Positions 48,801 through 57,200 of a stretch of 64,000 nt of DNA are shown in pieces. The stretch's first letter is position 1, and each line of letters opens with the position of its first letter. The translations under genes and the position numbers were made by a program. The notes under the pieces were generated by a model that saw only the letters and a program-made list of their open reading frames with translations, ran no database searches and was not told where the DNA came from. Where the stretch lies: the NCBI RefSeq assembly GCF_041146795.1, contig NC_135182.1, positions 36,430,009-36,494,008 on the forward strand, given 5' to 3'. Source of the stretch: Maylandia zebra (taxonomy: Eukaryota; Chordata; Actinopteri; Cichliformes; Cichlidae).

Positions 48801-51058
48801 ATATGTGCCGAGCTCGTTTGTCTCTGATCCAGTAGCGTGACACAGAGAGGAAAACCGAGTATTAGCCGATGACGAGCTGATGGGTGTCGTTTATCCCACT
48901 GAAACTTTTGCCCGTTTGGCACTCGGGTGGAAATTTTAGCTCTGTGCTAAAAAACCAGCCCATAGTGATTGGAGAGGGGATCTAACCCCTGCAGTTATCT
49001 GCATTTGAAACTATGAAATCTGCAGGCACAAAGCAAGACCTCTGCTTCTGGGAGCTTTTGGTATCCTCTCGTTGGCCACTTCTACTGGACAGAGCTGAAG
49101 CTTTTCCAGTTGTGCCACATGTGCTCCACAGTGGGAAATGTTGCTCTAACTCCCATCGGCTGCTCAGTTTTGTTCCAAGCTTCCATGTTAGTGGATTTCC
49201 AGGCCAAGACTTTCCCCTCTGTCGTCTGGTATTTACAAAGGAAGAGGAGAAAGGCTAATAAAAGCTAAAAAGCCAGCTGACAATTATAAGGCAGCAGATA
49301 ATAACCCTCACAGCTGACTTGTAGATGATTAAGGTTATTTTCCCTCGTGTAATGTCATCATTGATCTAACAGAACAAGTTTTGGGAGGTAAAATGAAAGA
49401 TTGGTGAATGAGACCATTTGGTGGCTCTCAGAGAAGCTTCCTGAGATCAGGATGGTCCCCTTCAGCTCCGGTTCAGACTGTGGCAGCAGCTGTGTGGGGA
49501 GTCTGCAGTTATGCAATGACTGCTTCAGCAGGGGACGTCTGAAGAGCCTCGCTGAGCTGAAGACGATCAGAAATGAAACCGTGAGCGAGCTTTTCAGCGT
49601 CTCGCTCGTCAGAGCTCTCGCCGTCGCTGACTTCAGTCCAGTCAGAGTGAAATCCTGGTTTCTGTGTTTCTGTCTGTGTCCTCAGTGAAACCATCTGCCG
49701 TCATGGTGGGAACCTCCCCAGCTCCAAGCACACTGGCATGACAGAGCTGTAGCAGATGGAGTGGACTGTTAGAGAAGCTGCAGCTTTGATTTTGTCCAAT
49801 AAAAACGTCTCTCCACATCTGTCCCCCTCAGCCTTCATCGGTCCACCTGATGTGACTCTTCATGTCACTGGGACATCTTTGGAAGTCAGCATTAAAGACC
49901 CAGTGTTCAAGCAGTCAGAACTGAGGGAGACGTACACCTCGGCCACCTATAACATCACCTACTGGAAGAGCAGCTCGAAGGAAGAGGTGGGAACGCCGGT
50001 TTGTAGTTTTAGCTTCTAATATTATTAGAAGCTAACATTATGCCAGCTAATATCAGGCTCCAGTGTCCTAAAATCACACTTTCCCTCTGATAAACAGTTT
50101 GATTACGTTCTCATATCACACGAGAGTTTGTTCACAAAGCGTCTGGGTGCAACAATGTTAGATGCACAATAAAGTTTCATTAAACCAGCTAAAAGCAGCA
50201 GAAACAGCATTGCTAAGGACACTTAAGCATAAGCTCAACAACTCATGGCTGAGCTTCCCTGACTTGCACTGGCCTCCTGTCACAGAGCTTCACAGCCTCT
50301 TTCAGATTAAATAAAGGTGGCGGCGTCTCGCCCACCAGTGACAGCTGAGGTAAACAGCACTGACAGCCTTCCACAGGCTTGGAGGTGGACGCGGTCCAAA
50401 CAGTAGCAGGAATACGGCCACAACCGTTATGATGTACAGTCCAAATTTCATGTGTTTGATCTCTCATAGAAGCATGTTTGTCCTACAGCAGCCACCGTAG
50501 TTAGAGCTACGCACTTAAAGTGTGAGGGGTAAGAAACTGCTGACAGCTAGTGATGATGTTTTACACACTGTAACTAGGGATGCACCGATACCAGTATCGG
50601 TGCATCCCTAACTGTAACTTTTAAAAATTCAAAGAGTGAAAACAGTGAAATCAGCTGAGCTCCTCTGCTGCCTCCTACAGGTAGAAACAATGAGTGACAT
50701 GATGCAGGACCGAGTGGTTCTTAGTGACCTGGACCCGCTGAGCGAATACTGCGTCCAGGTCCAAATCATCACCAACATGAACCCCAGACCGAGCGAGTAC
50801 AGCGACGTCGTCTGTGAGCGCACCGGTGACGGTAGGCACCGCCGTCACACAGCCGTCACAATCGCTCAAGGTGTCGCTGATGGGCTCACCTGCTGCTGTG
50901 TGGTTTTCTTACAGTGGATGCAGCTCCGTGGGTGGCGGCCGTGGTGGCGTTTGTGGTCATGGCCACGGTGGTGGCTCTGGTGGTGACTCTGGTGGTCTAC
51001 TGGAAACAAATCTCCAAGTTCCTGTGCCCAGAAGTCGTGCTGCCGCCACACTTTAAAG

Positions 51059-51129
<71 letters not shown>

Positions 51130-51321
51130 TGTGTTCTTTAATCTAACACTGACCTTTCTGCCCCGCCCCCTCAGTCTCTGCTGCTGAATGATCCCAACTC
51201 CATCTACCCAGTCTCGCTGCCCTCTGAGCACTGCGACCACGTCAGCATCGTAGCAGACCACAGGACTGAGGAGGAAGGAGGGTGCAGCACTCAGCCTGAT
51301 ACCTCACAGGATGGGGGCTAG
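36809..51321 (+). CDS. il10rb: interleukin-10 receptor beta-like class II cytokine receptor (CRFB4), complete
   Basis: Seven exons: 36809-36866, 37119-37242, 48612-48784, 49832-49986, 50681-50831, 50915-51060 and 51175-51321. They give 317 aa with intron phases 1-2-1-0-1-0. The signal peptide is MAASVCAFILALYALCGSA. Domain 1 (about 20-118) has C-terminal SSWVESNVIV, and domain 2 (about 119-220) opens FIGPPDVTLHV and contains YCVQVQIITN. The helix is about 227-250 (VAAVVAFVVMATVVALVVTL). The tail is about 65 residues; its VLPPHFKESL and HCDHVSIVAD resemble the box and distal motifs of mammalian IL10RB. Position between IFNAR2-like and IFNAR1-like genes supports this. By family knowledge it is the shared short chain for IL-10-family ligands. 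Intron 2 (11.4 kb) holds a hAT element and a Ty3/Gypsy element. AATAAA lies at 51925-51930. IFNGR2 is a less likely alternative. Confidence 0.85.
37356..38469 (+). mobile_element. non-autonomous hAT-type DNA element, complete
   Basis: The 8-bp target duplication ATCACACT is at 37348-37355 and 38470-38477. Termini are TAGGGCTGGGTATCG and, inverted, TAGGGGTGGGTTTT. Internal AT-rich subterminal repeats of ATCGATTC type occur at both ends. There is no transposase frame. The 8-bp duplication and TAGGG ends indicate the hAT superfamily. It sits in intron 2 of gene D. Confidence 0.88.
38478..39909 (+). other. intron 2 of gene D between two insertions
   Basis: No gene recognised; unique-looking sequence up to the left edge of the LTR element. 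Confidence 0.4.
39910..40817 (+). repeat. 5' LTR
   Basis: It starts TGTAGCC and ends GGTTACA. It matches the 3' LTR line by line at an offset of 7376 bases; I saw no difference by eye. It presumably contains the promoter for the element. Confidence 0.93.
40870..42549 (+). CDS. Gag polyprotein of the Ty3/Gypsy element (PNMA-like)
   Basis: Starts at the first in-frame ATG (MTSMDFIQKSGVKIPNAVVV), about 559 aa. The N-terminal 120 residues (VVVAGITQVSEKDEQVIDFL ... ITRVLFVDDS) look like an RNA-recognition fold such as the one heading PNMA proteins. From about residue 232 (RLRSFSGKVPRPNNETDYDT) through DSAFGTVEDGEELFAQFLNT and QDPGEKSSTYLHRLQ there is a PNMA/Gypsy-type capsid. The C-terminal region is basic and has one CCHC zinc knuckle (CFNCGEDGHIAPCC, about residue 510). 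The family assembles virus-like capsids around the element RNA. It ends in TAA, two codons after a slippery heptamer. Confidence 0.92.
   Translation: MTSMDFIQKSGVKIPNAVVVAGITQVSEKDEQVIDFLKQYGKITRVLFVDDSLSNFYQNLIVEYSSSSALEGLEPRLPYTYTAQADPSVVYEIKTLSSMYTTTVGSNVTKTYLAELKELAKLSGKDYGEVLKEMMCQIGEDVEAMRPTTEEPSPTYVETTVVSPPASKERQCHTSHSDVTPSDTGATDDVPLTNGRRAASLSVSDLNPPDIQKVVVEHIVRRQDVVPHIQSQVRLRSFSGKVPRPNNETDYDTWRTQIELLQNDPSMSPLQISRKIHESLLPPAADIVKSLRPESPPVTYLQLLDSAFGTVEDGEELFAQFLNTLQDPGEKSSTYLHRLQLALNRATRRGGVACEEVDKHLLKQFCRGCWDNDLLSALQLEQKKSSPPQFSDLLLMIRSEEDRQQAKTNRMRKHIGTTKQRTQLQFQGAHVCEPEEKHGSSIAAIEDLRKQVASLQSQLTTFMSQKKTKFANSKDPAGKPQSKMSKPHGVDGRMQRQTSKRQRGRPKPWYCFNCGEDGHIAPCCVDPANPNLVAEKKKQLEEKQRQWEARDCTDSPLNI
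42507..47240 (+). CDS. Pol polyprotein of the Ty3/Gypsy element
   Basis: This frame is -1 relative to gag and overlaps its end. Pol therefore probably has no start of its own and is made by ribosomal frameshifting near 42543. It is uninterrupted for about 1570 codons. Visible domains, numbered from 42507: aspartic protease CLLDSGSQVTTV (about 96-104), reverse transcriptase LDLKSGYYQIEV (about 488) and VFLDDVIVFS (about 550), RNase H LHTDASTTGLGAVLY (about 722), integrase HHCC zinc region GHMGVDRT...CGRCVRRK (about 1022-1060), and DDE residues in CMDFL, HSDQGPDF and GNPVERFNR. After the integrase comes a long acidic extension ending in basic RRSERNRRPPRRLDY. No inactivating change was seen in these motifs. 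Confidence 0.94.
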   Translation: MGSARLYRFTFKHLTVPVVGQTGAEESQQRPSDVNNGDKITAEVNKVSTPAKTVKAQTCSGLNHSEQNQSFQLPKQLIGTRSTAQVTVRGEEVNCLLDSGSQVTTVPESFYQQHLSEQKIKPLHDLLEVEGANGQLVPYFGYIEMTITFPKDFIGVPVDVNTLALIVPDTSQSLMLIGTNTLDVLFDIYSETDLANRQPLSHGYKVVFKIIALRRKQTSDTHQGVVKLLGKMPQVIPAGSTVVVEGVALGEGLQDEKSVVIEYPSSSPLPGGLLLKAGLVDFPQRRPHKLPVVISNESDHDIVIPAKCTIAEVSAYQTILLKEHNKTKRSELSQRTPETPSFQEPTITFNFGDSPVPLEWKQRITQQLSGMPEVFAQHDLDFGRTDQVRHHIKLSDGTPFKLRARPIHPRDIEAVRKHIQELLDAGVIRESESPFASPIVVVRKKNGQVRLCIDYRRLNLQTIKDAYSLPKLEDTFSALNGSQWFSVLDLKSGYYQIEVEEADKPKTAFVCPLGFWEFNRMPQGVTNAPSTFQRLMERCMGDMHLKDALVFLDDVIVFSRTLEEHEERLMKVLTRLKEFGLKLSPEKCVFFQTSVRYLGHVVSRNGVRTDPEKISALKTWPVPQTLRELKSFLGFAGYYRRFVKGYSSIVKPLHNLTSGYPPSHKKSKVNARQSAHQYHDPKDPFGGRWTPACQEAFESVIQSLTTAPVLAFADPQKPYILHTDASTTGLGAVLYQEQEGQLRVIGYASRGLSRSENRYPAHKLEFLALKWSVTEKFSDYLYGNHFTVVTDSNPLTYILTSAKLDATSYRWLAALSTFSFKLLYRPGKQNGDADGLSRRPHGGLADDLKSQKEIERIQQFTQDHLCDPDNINAVNQSVVKAICERQFTYSVSPDNEREADADCVALVEVLAVSPSAVPDSYGQEEQFGGLPTIPHLTEAELADEQRADQCIKHVISQIEYGDTPPPTVRTQFPELPLLLRELNRLELRNNVLYRRRQERSQKTYQLVLPAELRNTVLTSLHDHMGHMGVDRTLDLVRSRFYWPRMALDVERKVKTCGRCVRRKARPERAAPLVNINTTRPLELLCMDFLSLEADRSGTKDILVITDHFTKFAVAIPTPNQKARTVARCLWENFMVHYGIPEKLHSDQGPDFESRTIKELCQVAGIHKVRTTPYHPRGNPVERFNRTLLDMLGTLRDQDKSCWRDHVRPLVHAYNCTRNEVTGFSPYELMFGRQPRLPVDLAFNLPVQEEQHSSHSEYVQKLKSRLKESYKLAMDKAAKMAHKNKMRFDRHVTASDLEAGDRVLVRNVRIRGKHKISDKWEHTVHVVVRRAGNLPVYTVKPENKDGPLRTLHRDLLLPCGYLPVEESSEHVQKPVSRRPRTRANPALEEENSSDEEDDLLIPVWLSSPVHTVSESPVNVPDIDNPPVFDSQSDFGNIPDMPNSTTDDTEYLSTNGVTPTEQVDEITLTETDSPVDDPDVQERQLPFQEAGTRGANSEEREEEIVPVDTRENMDTNDSVRRSERNRRPPRRLDYTELGNPLITAAKSFLQGLSSAWADVISDGEEPASPSSLTRQIIII
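42537..42599 (+). promoter_or_regulatory. -1 ribosomal frameshift signal (gag/pol)
   Basis: The heptamer T TTA AAC (42537-42543) is in the gag frame, directly before codon ATC and stop TAA. After 7 nt a 10-bp stem can form (42551-42560 with 42569-42578, one G-U). Loop bases GGGAC (42563-42567) can pair with GTCCC (42595-42599), giving an H-type pseudoknot. The -1 frame is open into pol. Confidence 0.85.
47286..48193 (+). repeat. 3' LTR
   Basis: 908 bp, apparently identical to the 5' LTR. It is preceded by a polypurine tract and followed at once by host intron sequence (cagcacctgcc). Confidence 0.93.
50575..50610. mobile_element. 36-bp palindromic miniature hAT-type element
   Basis: Two 17-bp perfectly complementary arms starting TAGGGATGCACC are separated only by CA. 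The 8-bp duplication ACTGTAAC flanks it at 50567-50574 and 50611-50618. It is essentially two terminal repeats with no interior. It lies in intron 4 of gene D, about 70 bp before exon 5. Confidence 0.92.
51061..51127. repeat. (GT)33 microsatellite forming the splice donor of gene D exon 6
   Basis: The exon ends ...AAAGAG at 51060 and the intron begins with the first of about 33 GT units, so the 5' splice site is itself part of the repeat. Only the first GT (or one three units on) preserves the frame. Confidence 0.9.
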
Positions 51322-52048
51322 GAGGCGCAGGAGGGGGTGGGATGCACTTTAAAGACTCTGAGAATCGGCCTCTGACTGTGAGGTTTTAGAGCTGTGAACT
51401 CTGCAGCAGTGAAGTGATGAAGACGAGCAAGAACAGGTGAAGCTGGCCCAGGTGAAGCTGTTCCCACTGTCACAGGCTGCTGTTTATACTTTAATAGTTT
51501 ATTCATGTCAATGTAAATGTTTTGCTTTCTACTGGTTTTTTAATGGTTTTAATGGTCGGAGGTTAACCGAAGCCTCTGCTGCTCCTGCTCGTAGGAACTA
51601 GGTGACCCGATGCTGGGCTGTACTGAGACAGTCTGGGTCTTTTACTGCTCTGTCTTCGTAGCCCAGTTTAATTACGTGTTCAGTAACTGGATTACAACAT
51701 AACTACATGTGAAGGTGTAGCCCTGCAGGCTGTGTGTTTGGGTGTAGTAATAACTGATGTGGGGATGAGGTTGGCTTGGGTTTGCCACCAGCTGCTGTGA
51801 GACCTCGCCGTCCTCTGCTGTTTCCAGCGGGTTCACCTTGGATCTCCATCAGGCAGGATTCGGGCCGTCCAGCAGAACTTATGATGAAGAAGTGTGAACA
51901 CTGTAAATACTCTGATTTATTTCTAATAAAAGTCTTTGTGACGGATGAAATGCTTCTGATTGTTCTTCGCTACAGAAACACGTGAAACATCGTTTTAAAT
52001 CAGACTCAAACTTGGCTGCTGGTGTTCCAGATCAAGTGGCGTTGGTCA
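51322..52048 (+). other. gene D 3' UTR and start of D-E spacer
   Basis: 3' UTR with AATAAA at 51925-51930; nothing else recognised. Confidence 0.55.
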
Positions 52049-52428
52049 AACAGATGTGTGGTAGACTTGCTTTTCAGGACTCCATTTGAGTGCTCACAAA
52101 GTAAACTGCACGCTTTAGTTGTGAAGCCAAAACGCTGAAATCGCAGTAATAACACGTGCGAGGGGAACGATAACAACGACAAGATTCTCCAGATCGTTTG
52201 CTCTGTCCTGTGAACTGCATCGGCGTGGTGTCAGTCGTTTGGTGTTTCTGCGATCGTGCGAGAGAACATCACCAGGTAAACTTTTTGAATATTTTATTGT
52301 TCAGCAGCAACAAGACTGACGGAGTGTGTTTGAGGGAAGCTCACAAATGTCAGGGAGGAAATATTTGATGTTTATTTGCTGGTTTGTCGGTAGCAGCTCC
52401 TGAAAAGCAAGTCTACCACACATCTGTT
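52049..52428. mobile_element. miniature inverted-repeat element
   Basis: Perfect 31-bp inverted repeats, AACAGATGTGTGGTAG... at 52049-52079 and its complement at 52398-52428, are separated by 318 bp. The interior (about 52085-52175) is about 85% similar to 54020-54115. Exact outer boundaries and target duplication are unclear. Confidence 0.7.
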
Positions 52429-52864
52429 CGAGCAACTGTTGCCAACCAAGTTGATTTTGCCTCTGACAAAGACGACTCCTCAGCCAGGCCTCATTTCAAA
52501 GCCCTGTAGCGCCACCCTGAGGCCCCAGTGCTACCTGTACACGGGCCGTTGAGGCCAGCAGGAGGCGCTCCAGTTGAACTTGTTTTCCCATCAGTCACTG
52601 CGTGGACGCACACTTCAGCTGCATTTATGAATCATTTGAACCCTCCTTTATTTATTTTGTGCATCTCGATGATGTTTTGTTCTGCTGGGCTGTTCTTTTG
52701 GTCCGGCTCTCAGACTAAAGGTCAGCTGTCACATACATGTTTTTTTACAGGCTACTGACAAAAAAACAAACACTTTTAACCACATCCTCGCTGAAAACAC
52801 AGAAATGCAGAACTTCAGCAAAACAGGAAGTTTCAGGGTTTTACTCAGAACCAGAAAAACTTTA

Positions 52865-53160
52865 TTTTGAGACGTGAGGCAGAGCCTTCAGTTCTCAGGC
52901 CCCTCTTCTGTGGAACCAGCTTCCAGTTTGGATCCAGGAGACAGACACTATCTCTACTTTCAAGATCAGGCTTCAAACTTTCCTTTTTGCTAAAGCATAT
53001 AGTTAGGGCTGGACCAGGTGACCCTGAATCCTCCCTTAGTTATGCTGCAATAGATGTAGGCTGCCAGGGATTCCCATGATGCACTGGGTGTTTCTTCTTC
53101 ACTCTCTTAAACAAAGTCTATTTTAGTTTCATGATCTGTAATGAAATGATCTAAATCATT
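52865..53160 (+). mobile_element. LINE 3' end fragment
   Basis: The frame, with indels, reads as a decayed version of the fish LINE C-terminus with LLWNQLP-type and KTFLFAKAYS-type words (here CGTSFQFGSRRQTLSLL). It continues into a typical 'ggctgccagggattcccatgatg' 3' region. Confidence 0.45.
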
Positions 53161-53559
53161 TATAAAACAAACTGACCTCTACACCTGATCTTAAAACCTA
53201 TTTTGTCACATCTAAGTTGTAATTGGAACATGAGATGAAAATGCAAAGTTTTCTTTTCTTCACTGTTACTTGTGTTGTTGCAGGATGGGGTTAAAATCAT
53301 ATTTTCCTGGGTATGAGCTCCTGATCCCTCAGCTCCCAGTATGAAGTGGTTTAGTGGTGTTCTTCTCACAGGCATCTGTGTCACCTTCCCTGGAGCTGCT
53401 GGTTTAATCTTTTAAACTTGTAGGTCCTGAAACAATCTTTGCTTTCCAGTAAAATTGCTTTTGTGTCTCGTTTGTCCTGAAAAGTTTATCTGGCTGTGTT
53501 TCCTACTGACGTTGGAACTGTGACAGTTTCAGTATGGCTGTTGAGGACAGCGTGCATAC

Positions 53560-54114
53560 TAGGGCTGCCACGACTAGTCACGATTAGTCGACTAGTCGTG
53601 ACTAGTCGACTATCAAAATGGTCGACGACTGATTTAATAGTCGACGCGTCGTTTGAAGCTTTGTAAGATCCTGAAAGACGCAGGAATAAGTAGTAGGATG
53701 TGATGTTACAACACTGGTGAAATATTAGTGTGTCATATATTTGTTCACGACATTTTTCTTATGGGCAAAAGTATTGATATCATGATGAAGAAGGGTGGTG
53801 ATTCTTATGACTTTGTGTATATAATTTGGCATTTTGTACAAATGTGGGCTGATAATAAATACATGATATCATTTCATTCTTTTCAAAGGTTTATTCCCAT
53901 GACGCACAGACAGACACAATTGAAAGGTACAAATGTGCATGAAACGAATTCAAACGTGCTGCAGATGTGTGTCACAGGTTGATCTGGCACTCGGCCAGAG
54001 GTGGCGCTGGTTGACTGGAGTCCATGTTAGTGCACAAAGTAAACTGCCCGCTGTAGTTGTGAAGCAAAAACGCTGAAACCGGAGAAATAAAACGTGCGAG
54101 GGGAACGGTAACGA
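53560..54114 (+). mobile_element. hAT-like element remnant next to ifnar1 exon 1
   Basis: Begins TAGGGCTGCCACGACTAGTC, followed by nested ACTAGTCG/CGACTAGT repeats near 53570-53650. This is a terminus typical of a fish hAT family. The right terminus is not recognisable. It ends about 125 bp upstream of the ATG of gene E. Confidence 0.6.
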
Positions 54115-54239
54115 GTGGTGGAGGCCCCGCCCGTGCTTTTATTTTGAAAACAACGCAGGAACAGAGCTCCACGAATTACAGACGTCCCGTGTCTGCCGGT
54201 GTGGAAGTTTCTCGGTCCGTGGGTCCTCTCAACAGCGCG

Positions 54240-57200
54240 ATGTCCGCCGCCCCCCGCCACAGAGTGGCTCTCCTTCACGGCTTCCTCTTCTTCTTCTGCG
54301 GTAAGTCCCACACCTGGTTGCGTTTGCGTAGCATCCTAGCCTCGGTCCGTGCTGCTGCTTTACTTCATATAAATCAAATCAAATATATTTGAGATTAAAG
54401 GAGCTTCGTCTCAGCCCGCAGCTGTGCGCGCGCGTACACGTGTGAGTACATCATGTCAACAAAGTCTTCATTTGGTGTGTTTCCCTTTAGTGATCACAGC
54501 TTCTACTGGTGTGTGAGGGTCGGCTCGTGCAGTGTAGGGTGACTGGTCGATAACTGGTCGATAACTGGTCGATAACTGGTCGATAACTGGTTAACAGTCG
54601 GCCAGTGTGAGGCTTGGTGGTGCTTTATGGTTTAACGGTGGCCATAATAGTTTTACAGGGAGTCATTTAGAGTCGGTCAGCCTGGATGAACCTGCAGGAC
54701 TCATGACTGTCATGACAGGTTCCCAGTGGTCACATGGGTTTAGTACTGATCTGTTTCAGGTGGCTGCTGCTGTAACGCACAGCTCTCCCCGTCAGTGTGT
54801 CTCTAGTATTTGTGTGCAGACTCTGGTGCTGTGTGAGCTGCTGATTGTTGTGTGGATTCACTTTCATTTCACTTTGCCTCGGTGTGTTTCTCTCTGATTC
54901 ATGACTTGAGTTTCACTGTGAGTCTGAGGCCACGCCTGTGTCAGTGGCGTGTCTCTGCAGGCTGAAGGACACTTCCCCTCCCCTCCTCAGGCACAGATCG
55001 CACAGACACCGTTTCCTGTAGTTGTGTGCTTGCGGTGGTGAAGGCTGGCACGTCGTTACTCAGGGCGGTGAGCCGACACCCTTTGTTGAGCAACAGTTTC
55101 ACCTTGAAGTTGTTCTGCTTTGGATTCGCATCAGTAACACGTTTGGCACACAGACCCCCCCACTCAGCTCGCTGTCACTGCACTGCATTTAACTCATATA
55201 CACCATCAACATGTCCACGCTACACTCGCTTCGAGTACGTTTGATGCTTGCAATGAATTTTCCCGTGTTTCTGGTCCTTCAAAAGTTCAGCAGATCTCCA
55301 CCTGCAGGGCTGAAAAACGTCAGCTCTGAGGAAACATCGAGTCAGCTTTAAAGCCACTGCAGGAGTCCCGGTCTGAAGACTCGGCCTGTGTTTGTTAAAG
55401 CAGCTGTGAGCAGCTGTGTGATGCTTCCTTTAGATTCCTTCTGCTGCGTACAAATAGCTCTGCTGTGTATAAAAGAGTAAAAGTGGTGAGAAAATCAAAT
55501 CAGTCAGTTCTGTCCCACACAGTCAGTGATTTCACAGCGGCAGCGTGTTGAAACATGAATATGGGCTCAAAATGTGGTCATAAATATTTTGTACTTGTAA
55601 AAAAGATTTGTGTGTGGACTTAGAAAAAAAACCCTGCAAGTTACAAGTACGGATTTTTGACCCTATTTTTCTTCCCTTCATCTGATTGGTCAATGTCATG
55701 TCAATCACAAATGTAACAATCCAATCAGAGAACAGATGGGTTTGGCTGTCGAGGGGCGCTTTTTGAATTGCAGGTCTTTGAAGGGAATAAATGCCCTTTT
55801 ACATGCCAACCCAGCGTTTTCCTTCATCACCACGAAGGAAAACAGTCTGGTTGTCTGAGTTTGGTGATTTTTGTGTCACAGGACTACGTGTTTAATACAG
55901 GGACTTCAACAGAGCTGCGGACCGCGGGGTGAGGGGGGGCAGTGTTTTGGAAATGACAGTCTTCATCACAAAGCTTTCTTCGTTATGAATTAGCATACAT
56001 GTTTTTATTGAACATTTGAAGAACCAGCAAAAAAAACAAACTCTTGTAGAGGACATAAAGTCAGAGATAGAAAAGACAAGGAGCAGGTGCATCTAGTACA
56101 GGTAGAGCTGCTGCACACAGAGCCCAGCAGCCAGCAACAAATTCTGGATCCTTGGCTTTTAGTTAGCAGTTAGCATTAGCAGCACATCCTGCGTCCGATG
56201 TGAAAGGACCTTTATGCTGCGCACTGTGACTCACAGCAATGGTCCCGGGTCAGCCCTGACGTTGTGTTAAACTAATCCTAAAGTAATGATGGTGTTTCTA
56301 ACCACTGATATACCACAACTTTATCCTTTCAACAGCTGCTGAAAGTTAGGGGACCTAGCTGCTATCGGATTTTTATATAGAGATCCTCCAGCTTCAAACT
56401 GTATCACCCTTCAAGGACCTGCAGTTCAAAAAAGTGTCCCTCCGACAGCCAAACCCATCTGTTCTCTGATTGGATAGTTACATTGGTCAATGTCATGTCA
56501 ATCACAAATCAGATGAAAGGAAGAAAAATAGGGTCAAAATTCGTATTTGTAACGTGCAGGGTTTTTTTGGCTAAGTCCACACACAAATCTTTTTTACACA
56601 TACGAAACTGATTTACAAGTACAAAATATTTATGACCACATTTTGAGCCCATAGGAAGCTCGGTCTTTATCCACAGTTCCTCCTTCACTCTCACAAATGC
56701 TTTCTCGCTCATATTTTTATTCTGCTCAGAAACACCTGTGCTTTATTTTTGTCCCTGGGGCTGCTGGGTAAATAATCACTCTCACTCCCAGTGCGGTCAG
56801 GTTAGTCGCAGCACTTCCTGTTCCTCGGCAGACGCTGTGCTGGTGTTTTTACTCGATGTGCAGACGCTTGTTTTTGTGGCTGATACGATTATTGTTATTC
56901 TGATCTAGGGCTGTTTGATATAACCATATATATCGGATGGCGATATAAAAACGTCGATCGTTTCATTTTACGCTATCGTTTGTTTCGTGGTGTCGCAAAA
57001 TAAACTGTTTACAGCAATATGTGTTCATGGTTCTGATGTCACTGTAGTGGCTATATTCATTTATTAAAGTTCTCTTTCTCTTATATGTAATATCACCACA
57101 CTACGGACGGACAAGCGCCTGTTTTTATGCGTTGTCGTTAGCAACAACGACAGTAACAGCATCGCGTGTCCGCTTGTTTATGTTCCACATAAACCTTTCA

